From Bacillus pumilus (GTDB taxonomy: Bacteria; Bacillota; Bacilli; Bacillales; Bacillaceae), in contig NZ_CP027116.1 in the NCBI RefSeq assembly GCF_003431975.1, positions 1 through 64,000 on the forward strand: a DNA stretch of 64,000 nucleotides. Reading direction: 5' to 3'. Position numbers and translations under genes: made by a program. The notes below the pieces were generated by a model that worked only from the letters and a program-made list of their open reading frames with translations, was not told where the DNA came from and searched no databases. Shown piece by piece: positions 26,036-39,958 of this stretch (the first letter of the stretch is position 1; each line of letters opens with the position of its first letter).

Positions 26036-27337
26036 TTACGATGTCGTTCTTTTTTCAATATTAAATTGATCTGATAATAAGAGCCAATTTTGTGGGAAGG
26101 ATAGACCTAATTTCCAATAAGCAATTCCGTTCAACTTTAGCTCTTTGATGAGATTGAACTTTGCTTGAATCGATCTAGCGTCTTCGAACCACACTTCATG
26201 CTCTTTATTATTGGCATCTGTGTAACGAAAATAAGGGGCTTGTGCTGTTTCATCGTATAGAATAGAGGCATTATTATTTCTAGCAATTGCAATTGCTTGT
26301 TGAGGACTGACGGCTTTAGCGATGGGACCCCCCTGGACGTACGGAAGTGTCCAATCATAGCCATATAAATTTTGCCCCATGACAATTTTATTGGCCGGCA
26401 TCACGGTTAGTGCATATTCAATGACTTGACGGACAGGACCAATGGGAGAGACAGCTTGTGCAGGGCCACCGCTGTATCCCCATTCATAAGTCATCAACAC
26501 AACATGATCGACGATTTTCCCGATGGCTTCATAGTCATGAGCTTCATACCATTTTCCCTTCTGCTGACTACTTGTTTTAGGGGCAAGTGCAACAGATATT
26601 GTCCACCCTTCTTGGTGAAAGCGGGTTGTTGCTTCTCTTAAAAATTCAATATAAGCTTCTCTATCAGCAGGACGTAAATATTCAAAATCAAAATGGATTT
26701 CTTTTAATTGATACTTTTTAGCAACACGAACAATTTCATTTAAAAATGTGGTTTTGACAGATTGATTAGTTAAAAGAATTCGTCCAAGTTCATCACTGAA
26801 TTTTTCATTCTCTAGGTTTGTGACCACCATGGATAAAATGGTTCGGCTCTGAGCGGCTATTTGAGGTAACTGATCTAATGGTGGTTCTCGCAGTGTTCCG
26901 TCTCTTTGCGCTTGAAAACTAAAGGCACCTAAATGGGTTAAGTATGGAGAGGCCTCTCTAGCTGCTTGTTTTAAATTTTCACTGACTTGATTTCCGCGTG
27001 GTTCAATATAAGCATTTGAATTAATGTTCCTTTTCGGTCTTTGTGGAATATAGAGCAGGAAGCGAATAGGAAGTATCGCTTCAGGACGAATTCTATTTAC
27101 ACGTGCCAACTCTTCTACTGAAATTTGAAATCGTCTTCCAATTTGATAAAGTGTGTCATTTTGTTTGACCTCATAAAATTGCCCTCTGATTGGGATGACA
27201 ATTGTTTGTCCAATGACGAGTTGATTTGGAGTTTCAATATCATTGGTACGGATGATTTCATTGACGGTCGTTTTAAATCGCATAGCAATTTCGTTTAAAG
27301 TATCTCCTCTTTTGACAACATAAATTTGAATAGTCAA
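26036..27337 (-). CDS. sleL: Spore cortex-lytic N-acetylglucosaminidase SleL (YaaH)
   Basis: SleL is a spore-associated lysin that degrades cortex fragments during germination. Two N-terminal LysM repeats (YVVKRGDTLNEIAMRF and FYEVKQNDTLYQIGRRF) are followed by a GH18 barrel with the catalytic stretch IHFDFEYL and conserved LMTYEWGYSGG. About 430 residues, as in the family. The start is uncertain: the AAAGGGGG ribosome site lies only 2 nt from TTG at 27337, but 8 nt from an in-frame ATT at 27331; a TTG at 27361 has no ribosome site. No signal peptide, as usual for coat-located SleL. Confidence 0.93.
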   Translation of the reverse strand: MTIQIYVVKRGDTLNEIAMRFKTTVNEIIRTNDIETPNQLVIGQTIVIPIRGQFYEVKQNDTLYQIGRRFQISVEELARVNRIRPEAILPIRFLLYIPQRPKRNINSNAYIEPRGNQVSENLKQAAREASPYLTHLGAFSFQAQRDGTLREPPLDQLPQIAAQSRTILSMVVTNLENEKFSDELGRILLTNQSVKTTFLNEIVRVAKKYQLKEIHFDFEYLRPADREAYIEFLREATTRFHQEGWTISVALAPKTSSQQKGKWYEAHDYEAIGKIVDHVVLMTYEWGYSGGPAQAVSPIGPVRQVIEYALTVMPANKIVMGQNLYGYDWTLPYVQGGPIAKAVSPQQAIAIARNNNASILYDETAQAPYFRYTDANNKEHEVWFEDARSIQAKFNLIKELKLNGIAYWKLGLSFPQNWLLLSDQFNIEKRTTS

Positions 27338-27382
27338 CGCCCCCTTTGTTATTGCTAACAATTTATGAGGGTTATGGATAAA

Positions 27383-27937
27383 TCATGTTTGATTTTCTTT
27401 TGTGATCTCTTTAGAAGTGGTGATTTTTGCTAGGAGAACGTTCTCCATCATCGTTAAAGCATATTCATTATCTTTGTCATCATTTGAAGCGATACAATCT
27501 TCAGGTACAATGAGATTGTATTCTCGCATGTATGCGTCATTTGCAGTGAACAGAACGCAAATGTTTCCCGCAATTCCAGTTAAAATGATATCCTGAACAC
27601 CTAATTCGTTTAAAAGTGTCTCTAATGCAGTTCCATAGAAGGCAGAATGCTTCGGTTTAATTAAGAAGTAATCATCTTTAGATGGTGCCATTTGCTCTAA
27701 AATAGGGGCGCTTCTTTCGTTTTTGCATGTTTCCATCACAGCTTGAATATCAGCCTTCCAGAGTCCATAGTGGTCATTGATATAGATGATTGGCCAGTTT
27801 TCCTTGAAAGCATGTTCTTTAAGAGCTAAAATCTTATTGGTCATTTGCTTTGTTTTATCAGCAAGCACATGTCCCATTTTAAAATCAAAATTATTAATCA
27901 TGTCGATAATCAGCAGTGCTTTTTGGTGCTTTGACAA
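27383..27937 (-). CDS. yaaI: Isochorismatase-like cysteine hydrolase YaaI
   Basis: The 184-residue protein has the isochorismatase/nicotinamidase fold: LLIIDMINNF (8-17, acidic residue D12), the lysine motif KPKHSAF (93-99) and the nucleophile region GIAGNICV with the cysteine near residue 127. The three together form the Asp-Lys-Cys triad of this family. The substrate is not known; the broad family includes nicotinamidases and N-carbamoyl hydrolases. Translation begins at TTG (27937) with AAAGGGGG 7 nt upstream. It sits 45 bp upstream of sleL in the same direction and may be cotranscribed. Confidence 0.85.
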   Translation of the reverse strand: MSKHQKALLIIDMINNFDFKMGHVLADKTKQMTNKILALKEHAFKENWPIIYINDHYGLWKADIQAVMETCKNERSAPILEQMAPSKDDYFLIKPKHSAFYGTALETLLNELGVQDIILTGIAGNICVLFTANDAYMREYNLIVPEDCIASNDDKDNEYALTMMENVLLAKITTSKEITKENQT

Positions 27938-28001
27938 AATAAGACCCCCTTTAAAAGATTGTGCTAATATGTTAACCTCAATATCCTTTTAAAAAACATG
28001 A

Positions 28002-28493
<492 letters not shown>

Positions 28494-28504
28494 ATGGATG
28501 CCGT

Positions 28505-28533
28505 TTGCAATTTCAGCTATAAGAAGGTATACT
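28505..28533 (+). promoter_or_regulatory. Promoter of the SRP RNA gene
   Basis: TTGCAA (28505-28510) and TATACT (28528-28533) are spaced 17 bp. The predicted start near 28540 precedes the mature RNA by about 26 nt, in line with a 5'-processed precursor. The -35 lies just past the tadA stop codon. Confidence 0.65.
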
Positions 28534-28565
28534 TATGTCTGCGTCACTAACAATTTAATATTCAT

Positions 28566-28836
28566 TTTGCCGTGCTAAGCGGGGAGGTAGCGGTGCCCTG
28601 TACTCGCAATCCGCTCTAGCGAGGCCGAATCCCTTCTCAAGGTTCGTTTACTTCAAGGTCTGCCTTAAATAAGTGGTGTTGACGTCTGGGTCCTGCGCAA
28701 TGGGAATTCATGAACCATGTCAGGTCCGGAAGGAAGCAGCATTAAGTGAAACCTCTCATGTGCCGCAGGGTTGCCTGGGCCGAGCTAACTGTTTAAGTAA
28801 CGCTTGGGGTAGCGAATCGACAGAAGGTGCACGGTA
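28566..28836 (+). ncRNA. scr: Signal recognition particle RNA (scRNA, large form)
   Basis: This is the 271-nt Bacillus 6S/7S-like SRP RNA. It holds the universal domain IV hairpin with GTCAGGTCCGGAAGGAAGCA (28709-28728) and the matching AGGGTTGCCTGG arm, and the Alu-domain 5' segment GCCGTGCTAAGCGGGGAGGT typical of Gram-positive large SRP RNAs. It works with Ffh in cotranslational membrane targeting. A terminator follows at 28853. Confidence 0.96.
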
Positions 28837-28852
28837 AATCAATATTAAATGT

Positions 28853-28884
28853 AACTCATCTAGTTCATCTAGGTGAGTTTTTTG
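28853..28884 (+). terminator. Terminator of the SRP RNA gene
   Basis: AACTCATCTAG (28853-28863) pairs with CTAGGTGAGTT (28869-28879, one G-U pair) and is followed by TTTTTG. Confidence 0.85.
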
Positions 28885-29103
28885 TTGCTGTTTAAAGAAT
28901 AGCTCAGCTATTTTGTTTATTCAAATAGCCAAAAAATCTTTTTAGAGTCCTTTGTTTTTTTAATGCTTATGATGAGAACTAGTGTTCTTTTTGGTGTGAC
29001 AGGCTAATTCGAAAAGTTAGAAAATACGTTTTGAATCCTTGGAAAGTAGAAAATCTATAGTTGAATTCAACATTTTCGCTTATTAGAAAATAAAGGTGTG
29101 CTT

Positions 29104-29131
29104 TTGAATTGATCGGTGCATCATGTATAAT
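29104..29131 (+). promoter_or_regulatory. Promoter of dnaX
   Basis: TTGAAT (29104-29109) and TATAAT (29126-29131) have a 16-bp spacer ending in TG. They lie 33 bp before the dnaX start. The preceding stretch from 28884 holds no gene I can support, only short palindromes. Confidence 0.6.
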
Positions 29132-29163
29132 GAAAATGATGATATATGGAGGAGGGCGTATTT

Positions 29164-30876
29164 GTGAGTTATCAAGCTTTATATAGAGTGTTCAGACCTC
29201 AAGTTTTTGAGGATGTTGTTGGACAAGAACACATCACAAAAACATTGCAAAATGCCCTTTTGCAGAAGAAGTTTTCTCATGCTTACTTATTTTCAGGTCC
29301 TAGAGGAACAGGTAAAACAAGTGCTGCTAAAATCTTTGCGAAGGCAGTGAACTGTGAAAAGTCACCTGTGAGTGAACCATGTAATGAATGTGATGCCTGT
29401 AAAGGGATTACTAACGGTTCGATTTCAGACGTGATTGAAATAGATGCTGCCTCAAACAACGGGGTAGATGAAATCCGAGATATACGTGATAAAGTGAAAT
29501 TTGCTCCTTCGGCGGTTACATATAAGGTTTATATTATAGATGAAGTACATATGCTCTCTATCGGGGCTTTTAATGCCCTCCTGAAAACGCTAGAGGAACC
29601 GCCTGCTCATTGTATCTTTATTTTGGCTACCACAGAGCCTCATAAGATTCCTCTTACCATCATATCTCGTTGTCAGAGATTTGATTTTAAACGAATCACG
29701 ACAAAAGATATTGTTGGAAGAATGCAGAAAATTGTAGATGCAGAAAGCCTAAATGTACAAGAGGGCTCGCTCGAGATTATCGCTAGTGCAGCAGACGGCG
29801 GTATGCGTGATGCACTAAGCCTCTTAGATCAAGCAATTTCATTTAGTGGTGAGCAACTGACAATTGATGATGCGCTGCTCATTACAGGAGCGGTTTCTCA
29901 GCATTTCATTAGCCAGCTGGCCGAAGCAATGTTTGATCAAAATATTGCCGCAGCGTTAGATACTTTAAATGAATTGCTTCAGCAGGGGAAAGATGCTGCT
30001 AAATTGATAGAGGATATGATCTTTTATTTTAGAGATATGCTGCTTTATAAAACGGCACCAGATCTTGAGGGTGTCCTTGAAAAAGTAAAAGTCGATGAAA
30101 ATTTCGTGGCGCTTTCGGATCGTGTGACACCTCAATTTCTATATGAAACAATTGAAGTGCTGAATAAAAGTCACCAAGAAATGAAATGGACGAATCATCC
30201 AAGGATTTTCTTTGAGGTAGCTGTTGTTAAGCTATGTCAATCAACGGCTGGAATAACAGAAGCTCACGCTAACACCAATTTAACGGCCCTAACGGATAAA
30301 ATAGACAGGTTGGAACAGGAGCTAACTAGGTTAAGAGCAGAGGGTGTGCCGATGTCTCATTCTCATAGCCCTCAAGAAAAAAAGGAAGCACCTCGACCAC
30401 AAACGAGCAACAAAAACGGTTACCGTGCCCCTGTCGGTCGAATTCACGAGATCCTAAAAGAAGCAAAACGGCCAGAGCTAGAAAAAATTAAAGGCAAATG
30501 GGGAGAGCTTCTTGCTCATTTGAAACAGCAGAATAAAGTGTCTCACGCTGCGCTCTTAACTGATAGTGAACCAGTTGCTGCTGCTTCGCATGCTTTCATT
30601 TTAAAATTCAAGTTTGAAATACATTGTAAAATGGTTGCCGAAGATAAAAGTGGTGTTCGAACCAACCTGGAACAGCTATTAGAGTCTATGTTAGGAAAAA
30701 GAGTGGAATTAGTTGGCGTTCCTGACGCTCAATGGGGTAAAATAAGAGAAGAATTTTTAAGAGATCATCAGCCAGATGAACAGGCAGATGGTCAGGGGTC
30801 TTCTACTGAAGAGGATCCATTGATTGCGGAAGCGAAGAAGTTAGTAGGAACCGACTTAATTGAAATTAAAGATTAA
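29164..30876 (+). CDS. dnaX: DNA polymerase III subunits gamma/tau
   Basis: DnaX is the clamp-loader motor that opens the DnaN ring. The 570-residue protein has Walker [10 protein letters not shown] (45-53), the zinc module C64, C73, C76, C79, the DEVH-type Walker [11 protein letters not shown] and sensor 1 [11 protein letters not shown], then a collar domain and a C-terminal tau region. The start is GTG at 29164 with GGAGGAGGG upstream; an in-frame ATG at 29146 overlaps that ribosome site. No programmed frameshift signal is needed in Bacillus. It leads the dnaX-ebfC-recR-yaaL group. Confidence 0.97.
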   Translation: MSYQALYRVFRPQVFEDVVGQEHITKTLQNALLQKKFSHAYLFSGPRGTGKTSAAKIFAKAVNCEKSPVSEPCNECDACKGITNGSISDVIEIDAASNNGVDEIRDIRDKVKFAPSAVTYKVYIIDEVHMLSIGAFNALLKTLEEPPAHCIFILATTEPHKIPLTIISRCQRFDFKRITTKDIVGRMQKIVDAESLNVQEGSLEIIASAADGGMRDALSLLDQAISFSGEQLTIDDALLITGAVSQHFISQLAEAMFDQNIAAALDTLNELLQQGKDAAKLIEDMIFYFRDMLLYKTAPDLEGVLEKVKVDENFVALSDRVTPQFLYETIEVLNKSHQEMKWTNHPRIFFEVAVVKLCQSTAGITEAHANTNLTALTDKIDRLEQELTRLRAEGVPMSHSHSPQEKKEAPRPQTSNKNGYRAPVGRIHEILKEAKRPELEKIKGKWGELLAHLKQQNKVSHAALLTDSEPVAAASHAFILKFKFEIHCKMVAEDKSGVRTNLEQLLESMLGKRVELVGVPDAQWGKIREEFLRDHQPDEQADGQGSSTEEDPLIAEAKKLVGTDLIEIKD

Positions 30877-30902
30877 TAAAAATGAAAGAGAGTGATGTTC
30901 AT

Positions 30903-31226
30903 ATGCGCGGTGGAATGGGAAATATGCAAAAAATGATGAAACAAATGCAAAAAATGCAAAAGGATATGGCTAAGGCTCAAGAAGAGCTTGCGGAAAAAGT
31001 CCTTGAAGGTACAGCAGGTGGCGGTATGGTCACTGTAAAAGTAAACGGACAAAAAGAAGTTGTTGATGTAGCTATTAATGAAGAAGTTGTTGATCCAGAA
31101 GATATCGATATGCTTCAAGATCTCGTACTTGCAGCCACAAACGATGCATTGAAAAAAGTTGATGAGCTAACGAATGAAACAATGGGTCAATTCACAAAAG
31201 GAATGAACATGCCAGGTTTATTCTAG
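30903..31226 (+). CDS. ebfC: Nucleoid-associated protein EbfC/YbaB family
   Basis: This 107-residue YbaB-family protein binds DNA as a dimer, with no known enzymatic activity. The N-terminal helix is Met- and Lys-rich ([19 protein letters not shown]), followed by a beta-sheet core and a helical C-terminus. Position between dnaX and recR is one of the most conserved bacterial gene triplets. The ATG at 30903 gives the family length; another ATG seven codons upstream has a poorer ribosome site. Confidence 0.94.
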   Translation: MRGGMGNMQKMMKQMQKMQKDMAKAQEELAEKVLEGTAGGGMVTVKVNGQKEVVDVAINEEVVDPEDIDMLQDLVLAATNDALKKVDELTNETMGQFTKGMNMPGLF

Positions 31227-31241
31227 GAGGAATAACTGAAG

Positions 31242-31838
31242 ATGCAATATCCTGAACCAATATCAAAGCTGATTGACAGCTTTATGAAATTGCCAGGAAT
31301 CGGACCGAAAACTGCGGTCCGTCTGGCTTTTTTTGTTCTTAGTATGCAGGAAGATGTCGTACTAGATTTCGCGAAGGCGCTTGTCAATGCAAAGCGTAAT
31401 TTAACTTATTGTTCGGTATGCGGCCATATCACAGATCAGGATCCTTGCTATATTTGTGAAGATACAAGAAGAGATCAATCGGTTATCTGTGTAGTGCAAG
31501 ACCCGAAAGATGTGATCGCAATGGAAAAGATGAAAGAATACAACGGCTTATATCATGTGCTTCATGGTGCCATTTCGCCGATGGACGGAATTGGACCAGA
31601 GGACATTAAAATTCCTGACCTGTTAAAAAGATTGCAAGACGATCAAGTAACAGAGGTCATCCTTGCAACCAATCCAAACATTGAAGGAGAAGCTACAGCC
31701 ATGTATATCTCTAGATTGTTGAAACCATCAGGAATTAAACTTTCTCGTATTGCTCACGGACTTCCAGTAGGTGGAGACTTAGAGTATGCGGATGAAGTCA
31801 CACTGTCTAAAGCTTTAGAAGGCAGACGTGAGATGTAG
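31242..31838 (+). CDS. recR: Recombination mediator RecR
   Basis: RecR acts with RecO and RecF to load RecA at DNA gaps. The 198-residue protein has a helix-hairpin-helix (LPGIGPKTA, 18-26), a four-cysteine zinc module (C57, C60, C69, C72), and a TOPRIM domain beginning near residue 80. AGGAGGAA precedes the ATG. It is part of the dnaX operon. Confidence 0.97.
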   Translation: MQYPEPISKLIDSFMKLPGIGPKTAVRLAFFVLSMQEDVVLDFAKALVNAKRNLTYCSVCGHITDQDPCYICEDTRRDQSVICVVQDPKDVIAMEKMKEYNGLYHVLHGAISPMDGIGPEDIKIPDLLKRLQDDQVTEVILATNPNIEGEATAMYISRLLKPSGIKLSRIAHGLPVGGDLEYADEVTLSKALEGRREM

Positions 31839-31856
31839 GAAGGAGAAGTACGGTAC

Positions 31857-32081
31857 ATGGGTTTTCTTCGCAGAAAATCAATTCGAAAAGAATTCGATGA
31901 GAAATTAATTCAACAGCTTTTTAAGCAAAAGGAAGAATGGAACAGACAAAAAAAGCTTGTCGCAAATAGCGTTGAGCCTTCACCGGACATTCTATTCGAA
32001 TTAAAGCTTGCTCAAGCAAAGTACTTTTTCTATCTGAGAGAAGCGAAAAAGAGGAATTTACGTTTAAACAACTGGAGATAG
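31857..32081 (+). CDS. yaaL: Small conserved protein YaaL (DUF2508 family)
   Basis: This 74-residue basic, helical protein follows recR in Bacillus. It contains RRKSIRKEFDEKLIQQLF and ends LRLNNWR; two amphipathic helices seem likely, with no signal peptide or catalytic motif. AGGAGA precedes the ATG by 9 nt and the recR stop lies 18 bp upstream, so it is translated from the dnaX-recR transcript. Function is not known to me. Confidence 0.85.
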   Translation: MGFLRRKSIRKEFDEKLIQQLFKQKEEWNRQKKLVANSVEPSPDILFELKLAQAKYFFYLREAKKRNLRLNNWR

Positions 32082-32147
32082 CAGGTCTATTTTACATAGT
32101 CCTCTCATATGCTTGTACTATTCATATGAAGAGGAGATGAGAGGATT

Positions 32148-32411
32148 ATGGAACCTGTTATTGTGATCGGTTCAATTTTGCTAGCTGTACTATTGTTGTT
32201 TATGTCAGGTGTTCAAGCGAACCCATTCAAATGGTTAGGGCTGATCGGAGTGAAGTTTGTAGCAGGCGCTCTTTTTTTATTTTGCCTCAATCTATTTGGC
32301 GAGAGTCTAGGATTACATGTCTCTATTAACCCTGTAACAAGCGGAATTAGTGGTTTATTAGGTATCCCAGGCGTAGCGGCTTTAGTCGTGATTGAAAAGT
32401 TTATTATTTAA
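32148..32411 (+). CDS. bofA: Pro-sigma-K processing inhibitor BofA
   Basis: BofA is a small mother-cell membrane protein that holds the SpoIVFB protease inactive until the forespore signal arrives. The 87-residue protein has two hydrophobic segments (about 5-22 and 30-48) and a C-terminal domain with the family ending GIPGVAALVVIEKFII. AGAGGAGATGAGAG precedes the ATG. In B. subtilis it is sigma-E dependent; a CATATGAA just upstream (32123-32130) could be the -10, but the -35 is poor. It is the last gene before rRNA operon 2. Confidence 0.93.
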   Translation: MEPVIVIGSILLAVLLLFMSGVQANPFKWLGLIGVKFVAGALFLFCLNLFGESLGLHVSINPVTSGISGLLGIPGVAALVVIEKFII

Positions 32412-32423
32412 TAAAAAATATTA

Positions 32424-32536
32424 TTGACTTTGATTCTATATGGTGGTAAATTAATATACGTCGCTGATGACGAAGAAACGAAAAAACATGATAACGAAAA
32501 AAGTTGTTGACATTAACAATTCAAACGTGTTATGAT
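32424..32536 (+). promoter_or_regulatory. Tandem promoters of rRNA operon 2
   Basis: P1 has TTGACT (32424-32429), a 17-bp spacer and TAAATT (32447-32452). P2 has TTGACA (32507-32512), an 18-bp spacer and TATGAT (32531-32536). Unlike the transcribed region, these promoters share no sequence with those of operon 1; identity between the operons begins at 32562. Confidence 0.75.
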
Positions 32537-32687
32537 GTTCTAGTCGCTTCTGAAGCGGTAAACAAGTTCTTTGAAAACTAAACAAGACAAAACGTACCTG
32601 TTAATTCGAGTTTTTATAAAAAAATCCTATGATACATCATAGGTAGTCAGTCAAACGCTGACGAAAAACAAAACTTCGGTTTTGTAC

Positions 32688-34247
<1,560 letters not shown>

Positions 34248-34332
34248 ATGGAGCAGTGTGCGTTTTCGTCTTGTTTAGTTTTGAAGGAACTTGGAAAAGA
34301 TCCTACAACATCATATCTTCGATATGAAAGAT

Positions 34333-34409
<77 letters not shown>

Positions 34410-34423
34410 TCTTCTATTAAATC

Positions 34424-34499
34424 GGGGCCTTAGCTCAGCTGGGAGAGCGCCTGCCTTGCACGCAGGAGGTCAGCGGTTCGATCCCGCTAGGCTCCACCA
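34424..34499 (+). tRNA. trnA: tRNA-Ala (TGC anticodon), operon 2
   Basis: Identical to the tRNA at 11242-11317. A second boxA (34503-34516) follows, ahead of 23S. Confidence 0.97.
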
Positions 34500-34597
34500 A
34501 CGTGTTCTTTGAAAACTAGATAACAATAAGTAATACATTCACATTGAATGCAATGCAAAGTTCATCACACATAGTGATTCTTTCTAAAGTAAGAAAT

Positions 34598-37528
<2,931 letters not shown>

Positions 37529-37589
37529 TATTCTAATGTGAAGCATGAACATTGTTATCTAGTTTTGAGAGAACATTCTCTCCATCAGG

Positions 37590-37705
37590 TTTGGTGGCGA
37601 TAGCGAAGAGGTCACACCCGTTCCCATACCGAACACGGAAGTTAAGCTCTTCAGCGCCGATGGTAGTTGGGGGTCTCCCCCTGTGAGAGTAGGACGCCGC
37701 CAAGC
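37590..37705 (+). rRNA. rrf: 5S ribosomal RNA (operon 2)
   Basis: Identical to the 5S at 14408-14523, followed by the operon terminator. Confidence 0.97.
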
Positions 37706-37714
37706 TTTTCGAAG

Positions 37715-37745
37715 GATCAGTTCCATACGGAACTGGTCTTTTTTG
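37715..37745 (+). terminator. Terminator of rRNA operon 2
   Basis: Same hairpin as at 14533-14563. Here no gene is convergent, which shows that the hairpin belongs to the rRNA unit and not to yaaC. Confidence 0.9.
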
Positions 37746-37821
37746 TTTTTTAAAAAGGAACAAACACTCGATCTGACATGGATACATATACTAAACTACC
37801 ATCTAAAACATTCTTAATTTT

Positions 37822-37851
37822 GTATACAATTGAAAGCGTTAGGGCATACTG
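37822..37851 (+). promoter_or_regulatory. Sigma-F type promoter of csfB
   Basis: GTATA (37822-37826) and GGGCATACTG (37842-37851) are separated by 15 bp, an excellent match to the sigma-F pattern (GTATA, then GGnnAnAHTR). csfB is sigma-F dependent in B. subtilis. Confidence 0.8.
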
Positions 37852-37874
37852 AAGCTATAAGTGGAGGTGTCACA

Positions 37875-38066
37875 ATGAGCAAAAAAGAGCGAGAAGCGAC
37901 TTGTTTGATTTGTGAAGAGAAAAAGACAAAAGGAATTTATTTATATCATCAGTTTTTGTGCAGAGACTGTGAGCGAAAGTTAATTTCTACATCGACCTCG
38001 GATCCTAGCTATGCCGATTATGTGAGAAAACTTAAAAATCTTCATACACCGCCTTTGTATTCTTAG
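37875..38066 (+). CDS. csfB: Anti-sigma factor CsfB (Gin)
   Basis: CsfB binds and inhibits sigma-G (and sigma-E) to keep late forespore transcription off until engulfment. The 63-residue protein has the zinc motif C10-L-I-C13 and C29-R-D-C32 and the family end KLKNLHTPPLYS. The ATG at 37875 follows GGAGGTG; upstream in-frame codons have no ribosome site. The sigma-F type promoter fits early forespore expression. A terminator follows at once, so the gene stands alone. Confidence 0.94.
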   Translation: MSKKEREATCLICEEKKTKGIYLYHQFLCRDCERKLISTSTSDPSYADYVRKLKNLHTPPLYS

Positions 38067-38088
38067 ACCATTAGATGGTCTTTTTTTA
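38065..38088 (+). terminator. Terminator after csfB
   Basis: AGACCA (38065-38070), loop TTAGA, TGGTCT (38076-38081), then a T-run. The stem starts at the stop codon. Confidence 0.8.
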
Positions 38089-38194
38089 TGAGCTATGAAG
38101 GATTGGGCTAGTTTTTGGGAACTTAGTTTGGACATCACCCGTAATTCATAATAAGATAAACAGAGAGCCTGATTATTCATAGGAGTCGATAAAC

Positions 38195-38809
38195 ATGAAA
38201 TCAATCTTTTATACATTTATATGGGCCATCCTCTCTACTTTTTTCTCGCTTGTGATTTTAACCGTCAGTATTGGGGTTTTTCATCATCATGCTGGATTAT
38301 CGATACTGTACGCGATGATTGGGTGGGGTGTGATGTTTGCAGGGAGCAGATGGGTTACTTTTCAATTGTTTTTAAAGAAACACGGACTGTCTCGTAGTGA
38401 TTATGTATATATCAAACAGCATCTAAAAGAAGCAGGGCAAAAACTTGTGCGTTTAAAGAAAGCTTTATTTGCTGTGAAAAACGTACAAACGATTAAATCT
38501 AATTATGAAGTTCTTCGGCTTGCACGACGAATCTATACGATAACAAAAAAAGAGCCAAACCGATTTTATGATGCACAGCGTTTTTATTTCGAAAGCTTAG
38601 ATTCTGTCGTTGAATTAACTGAGAAATATGCACTTTTGTATAATCAGCCTAATCGTAGTCATGAGCTGGAGATGACATTAAGCCAAACCCGGGTGACATT
38701 GACAGAGCTGCAAAAGCAATTGACGAATGATTTGCAGCAAGTTCTAGGAAGAGACATAGAAGCCCTTCATATTGAGCTTGAAGTAGCAGATAAAATGATG
38801 AAGAAATAG
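38195..38809 (+). CDS. xpaC: XpaC family protein
   Basis: The 204-residue protein has two hydrophobic N-terminal segments (about 5-27 and 33-52) and then a soluble, charged helical domain (about 65-204), so it is probably anchored in the membrane with the helical part inside. XpaC was named for a role in hydrolysis of a chromogenic phosphate but its real function is unclear. It is 19 bp upstream of yaaN; XpaC and TelA-like proteins occur together in many Firmicutes and probably act together. AGGAG lies 8 nt before the ATG. Confidence 0.9.
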   Translation: MKSIFYTFIWAILSTFFSLVILTVSIGVFHHHAGLSILYAMIGWGVMFAGSRWVTFQLFLKKHGLSRSDYVYIKQHLKEAGQKLVRLKKALFAVKNVQTIKSNYEVLRLARRIYTITKKEPNRFYDAQRFYFESLDSVVELTEKYALLYNQPNRSHELEMTLSQTRVTLTELQKQLTNDLQQVLGRDIEALHIELEVADKMMKK

Positions 38810-38828
38810 ATGAAAGGAGTCACACTCG

Positions 38829-39881
38829 ATGAAACCAGAAGATCACGTCATACCATCAACTGCCTCCACTACAGATCTTCAGTTTCGGGTGTTTGATACC
38901 TTATCTGATGAGGAGAAACAAAAAGCCGTGCAGCGTGCTAAGCAGATTCCTGACAATCCGCAAAAACTTCTTTTCTATGGTACACGTGTGCAGGAACGAT
39001 TATTGGAACAGTCACAACAGATGATGAAATATGTTGAGAAGAAAGATATCGATCAAATAGGAGATGTGCTTGAAGCCTTTTTGCAGCAGCTGGATGTCGT
39101 GGAGCCTGAGGATTTACTGCCAAAGAAGCAGGGCTTTTTTTTGAAATTGTTTCAACGAAATAAGCGATCTACTCAGGAGATCCTATCACGTTTTCAACAT
39201 GCAAAATCACAGATCGAGAGATTGTCAGCAAGGCTTCGTTATGCAAGAGGTGTATTAATCTCGGATCATATGTTATTAGAGCGTTTATTTGAAGAAAATC
39301 AAACTTATTTTCAAGAGATGACGATGCAGGTTGCGGCGGTTGAAGCGAAGATGACCACTTTAGAGCAGAAAGAAACGCAGCATTCTGGTCATCAGACGAT
39401 AGAAGAGCAATTGATGAGTCAAGAGGTCAATGAAGATGAGTATGTGGAGAGGCTTAAGGAACGAAAGTATGATCTTTTGTTAAGCCGGCAAATTGCTTTG
39501 CAATGTAATGCTCAAATTCGGATGATCCAGCATACGAATCATACATTGGCGAATCACATTCAATCAACTGTTTCCGCATCTATTCCTCTATGGATCAACC
39601 AAATGTCGATTGCGTTAACGCATATTCAGCAGCGAGCCAATTCAGCTCTTGAGAAACGAATCCAAAAAACATATGAAAATGTATCGAAGCAGCAGGGGCA
39701 GATTCTTGAAGAGGCATCTTTAGCCCCTATAGATAAGTTAAAAATGGTTCAACGTCAATTAGCTGAAACATTACAGGAAACGTTACAGGTGAAGGAGCAT
39801 GGAAGCCAAGAGCGGGCTCAATTGAAAAGCAGTATGTATGAAGCAGAGCAGCAGCTGGCAAATCAACCAATAAAGGAATGA
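38829..39881 (+). CDS. yaaN: TelA/YaaN-like toxic anion resistance family protein
   Basis: This 350-residue, almost wholly helical protein belongs to the TelA (KlaA) family, named for plasmid tellurite resistance. Long coiled-coil stretches are evident (for example IEQALMSQE... region 195-245 and 285-345), with no membrane segment or catalytic motif. It is cotranscribed with xpaC. In chromosomal Bacillus copies the link to tellurite is weak; roles in envelope stress and antimicrobial tolerance have been suggested. Slightly shorter than the B. subtilis protein. Confidence 0.9.
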   Translation: MKPEDHVIPSTASTTDLQFRVFDTLSDEEKQKAVQRAKQIPDNPQKLLFYGTRVQERLLEQSQQMMKYVEKKDIDQIGDVLEAFLQQLDVVEPEDLLPKKQGFFLKLFQRNKRSTQEILSRFQHAKSQIERLSARLRYARGVLISDHMLLERLFEENQTYFQEMTMQVAAVEAKMTTLEQKETQHSGHQTIEEQLMSQEVNEDEYVERLKERKYDLLLSRQIALQCNAQIRMIQHTNHTLANHIQSTVSASIPLWINQMSIALTHIQQRANSALEKRIQKTYENVSKQQGQILEEASLAPIDKLKMVQRQLAETLQETLQVKEHGSQERAQLKSSMYEAEQQLANQPIKE

Positions 39882-39958
39882 GAATCCATCTTTCAGTTCA
39901 CTTGTTTGAACGTTATAATAGACTTAAGATATCGTTAAAGTGAAAAGGGTCGATTTGT

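Noticed and set aside
29146..30876. Programmed frameshift in dnaX to make gamma
   Set aside because: No slippery A-run with downstream structure stood out, and Bacillus is not known to need it.
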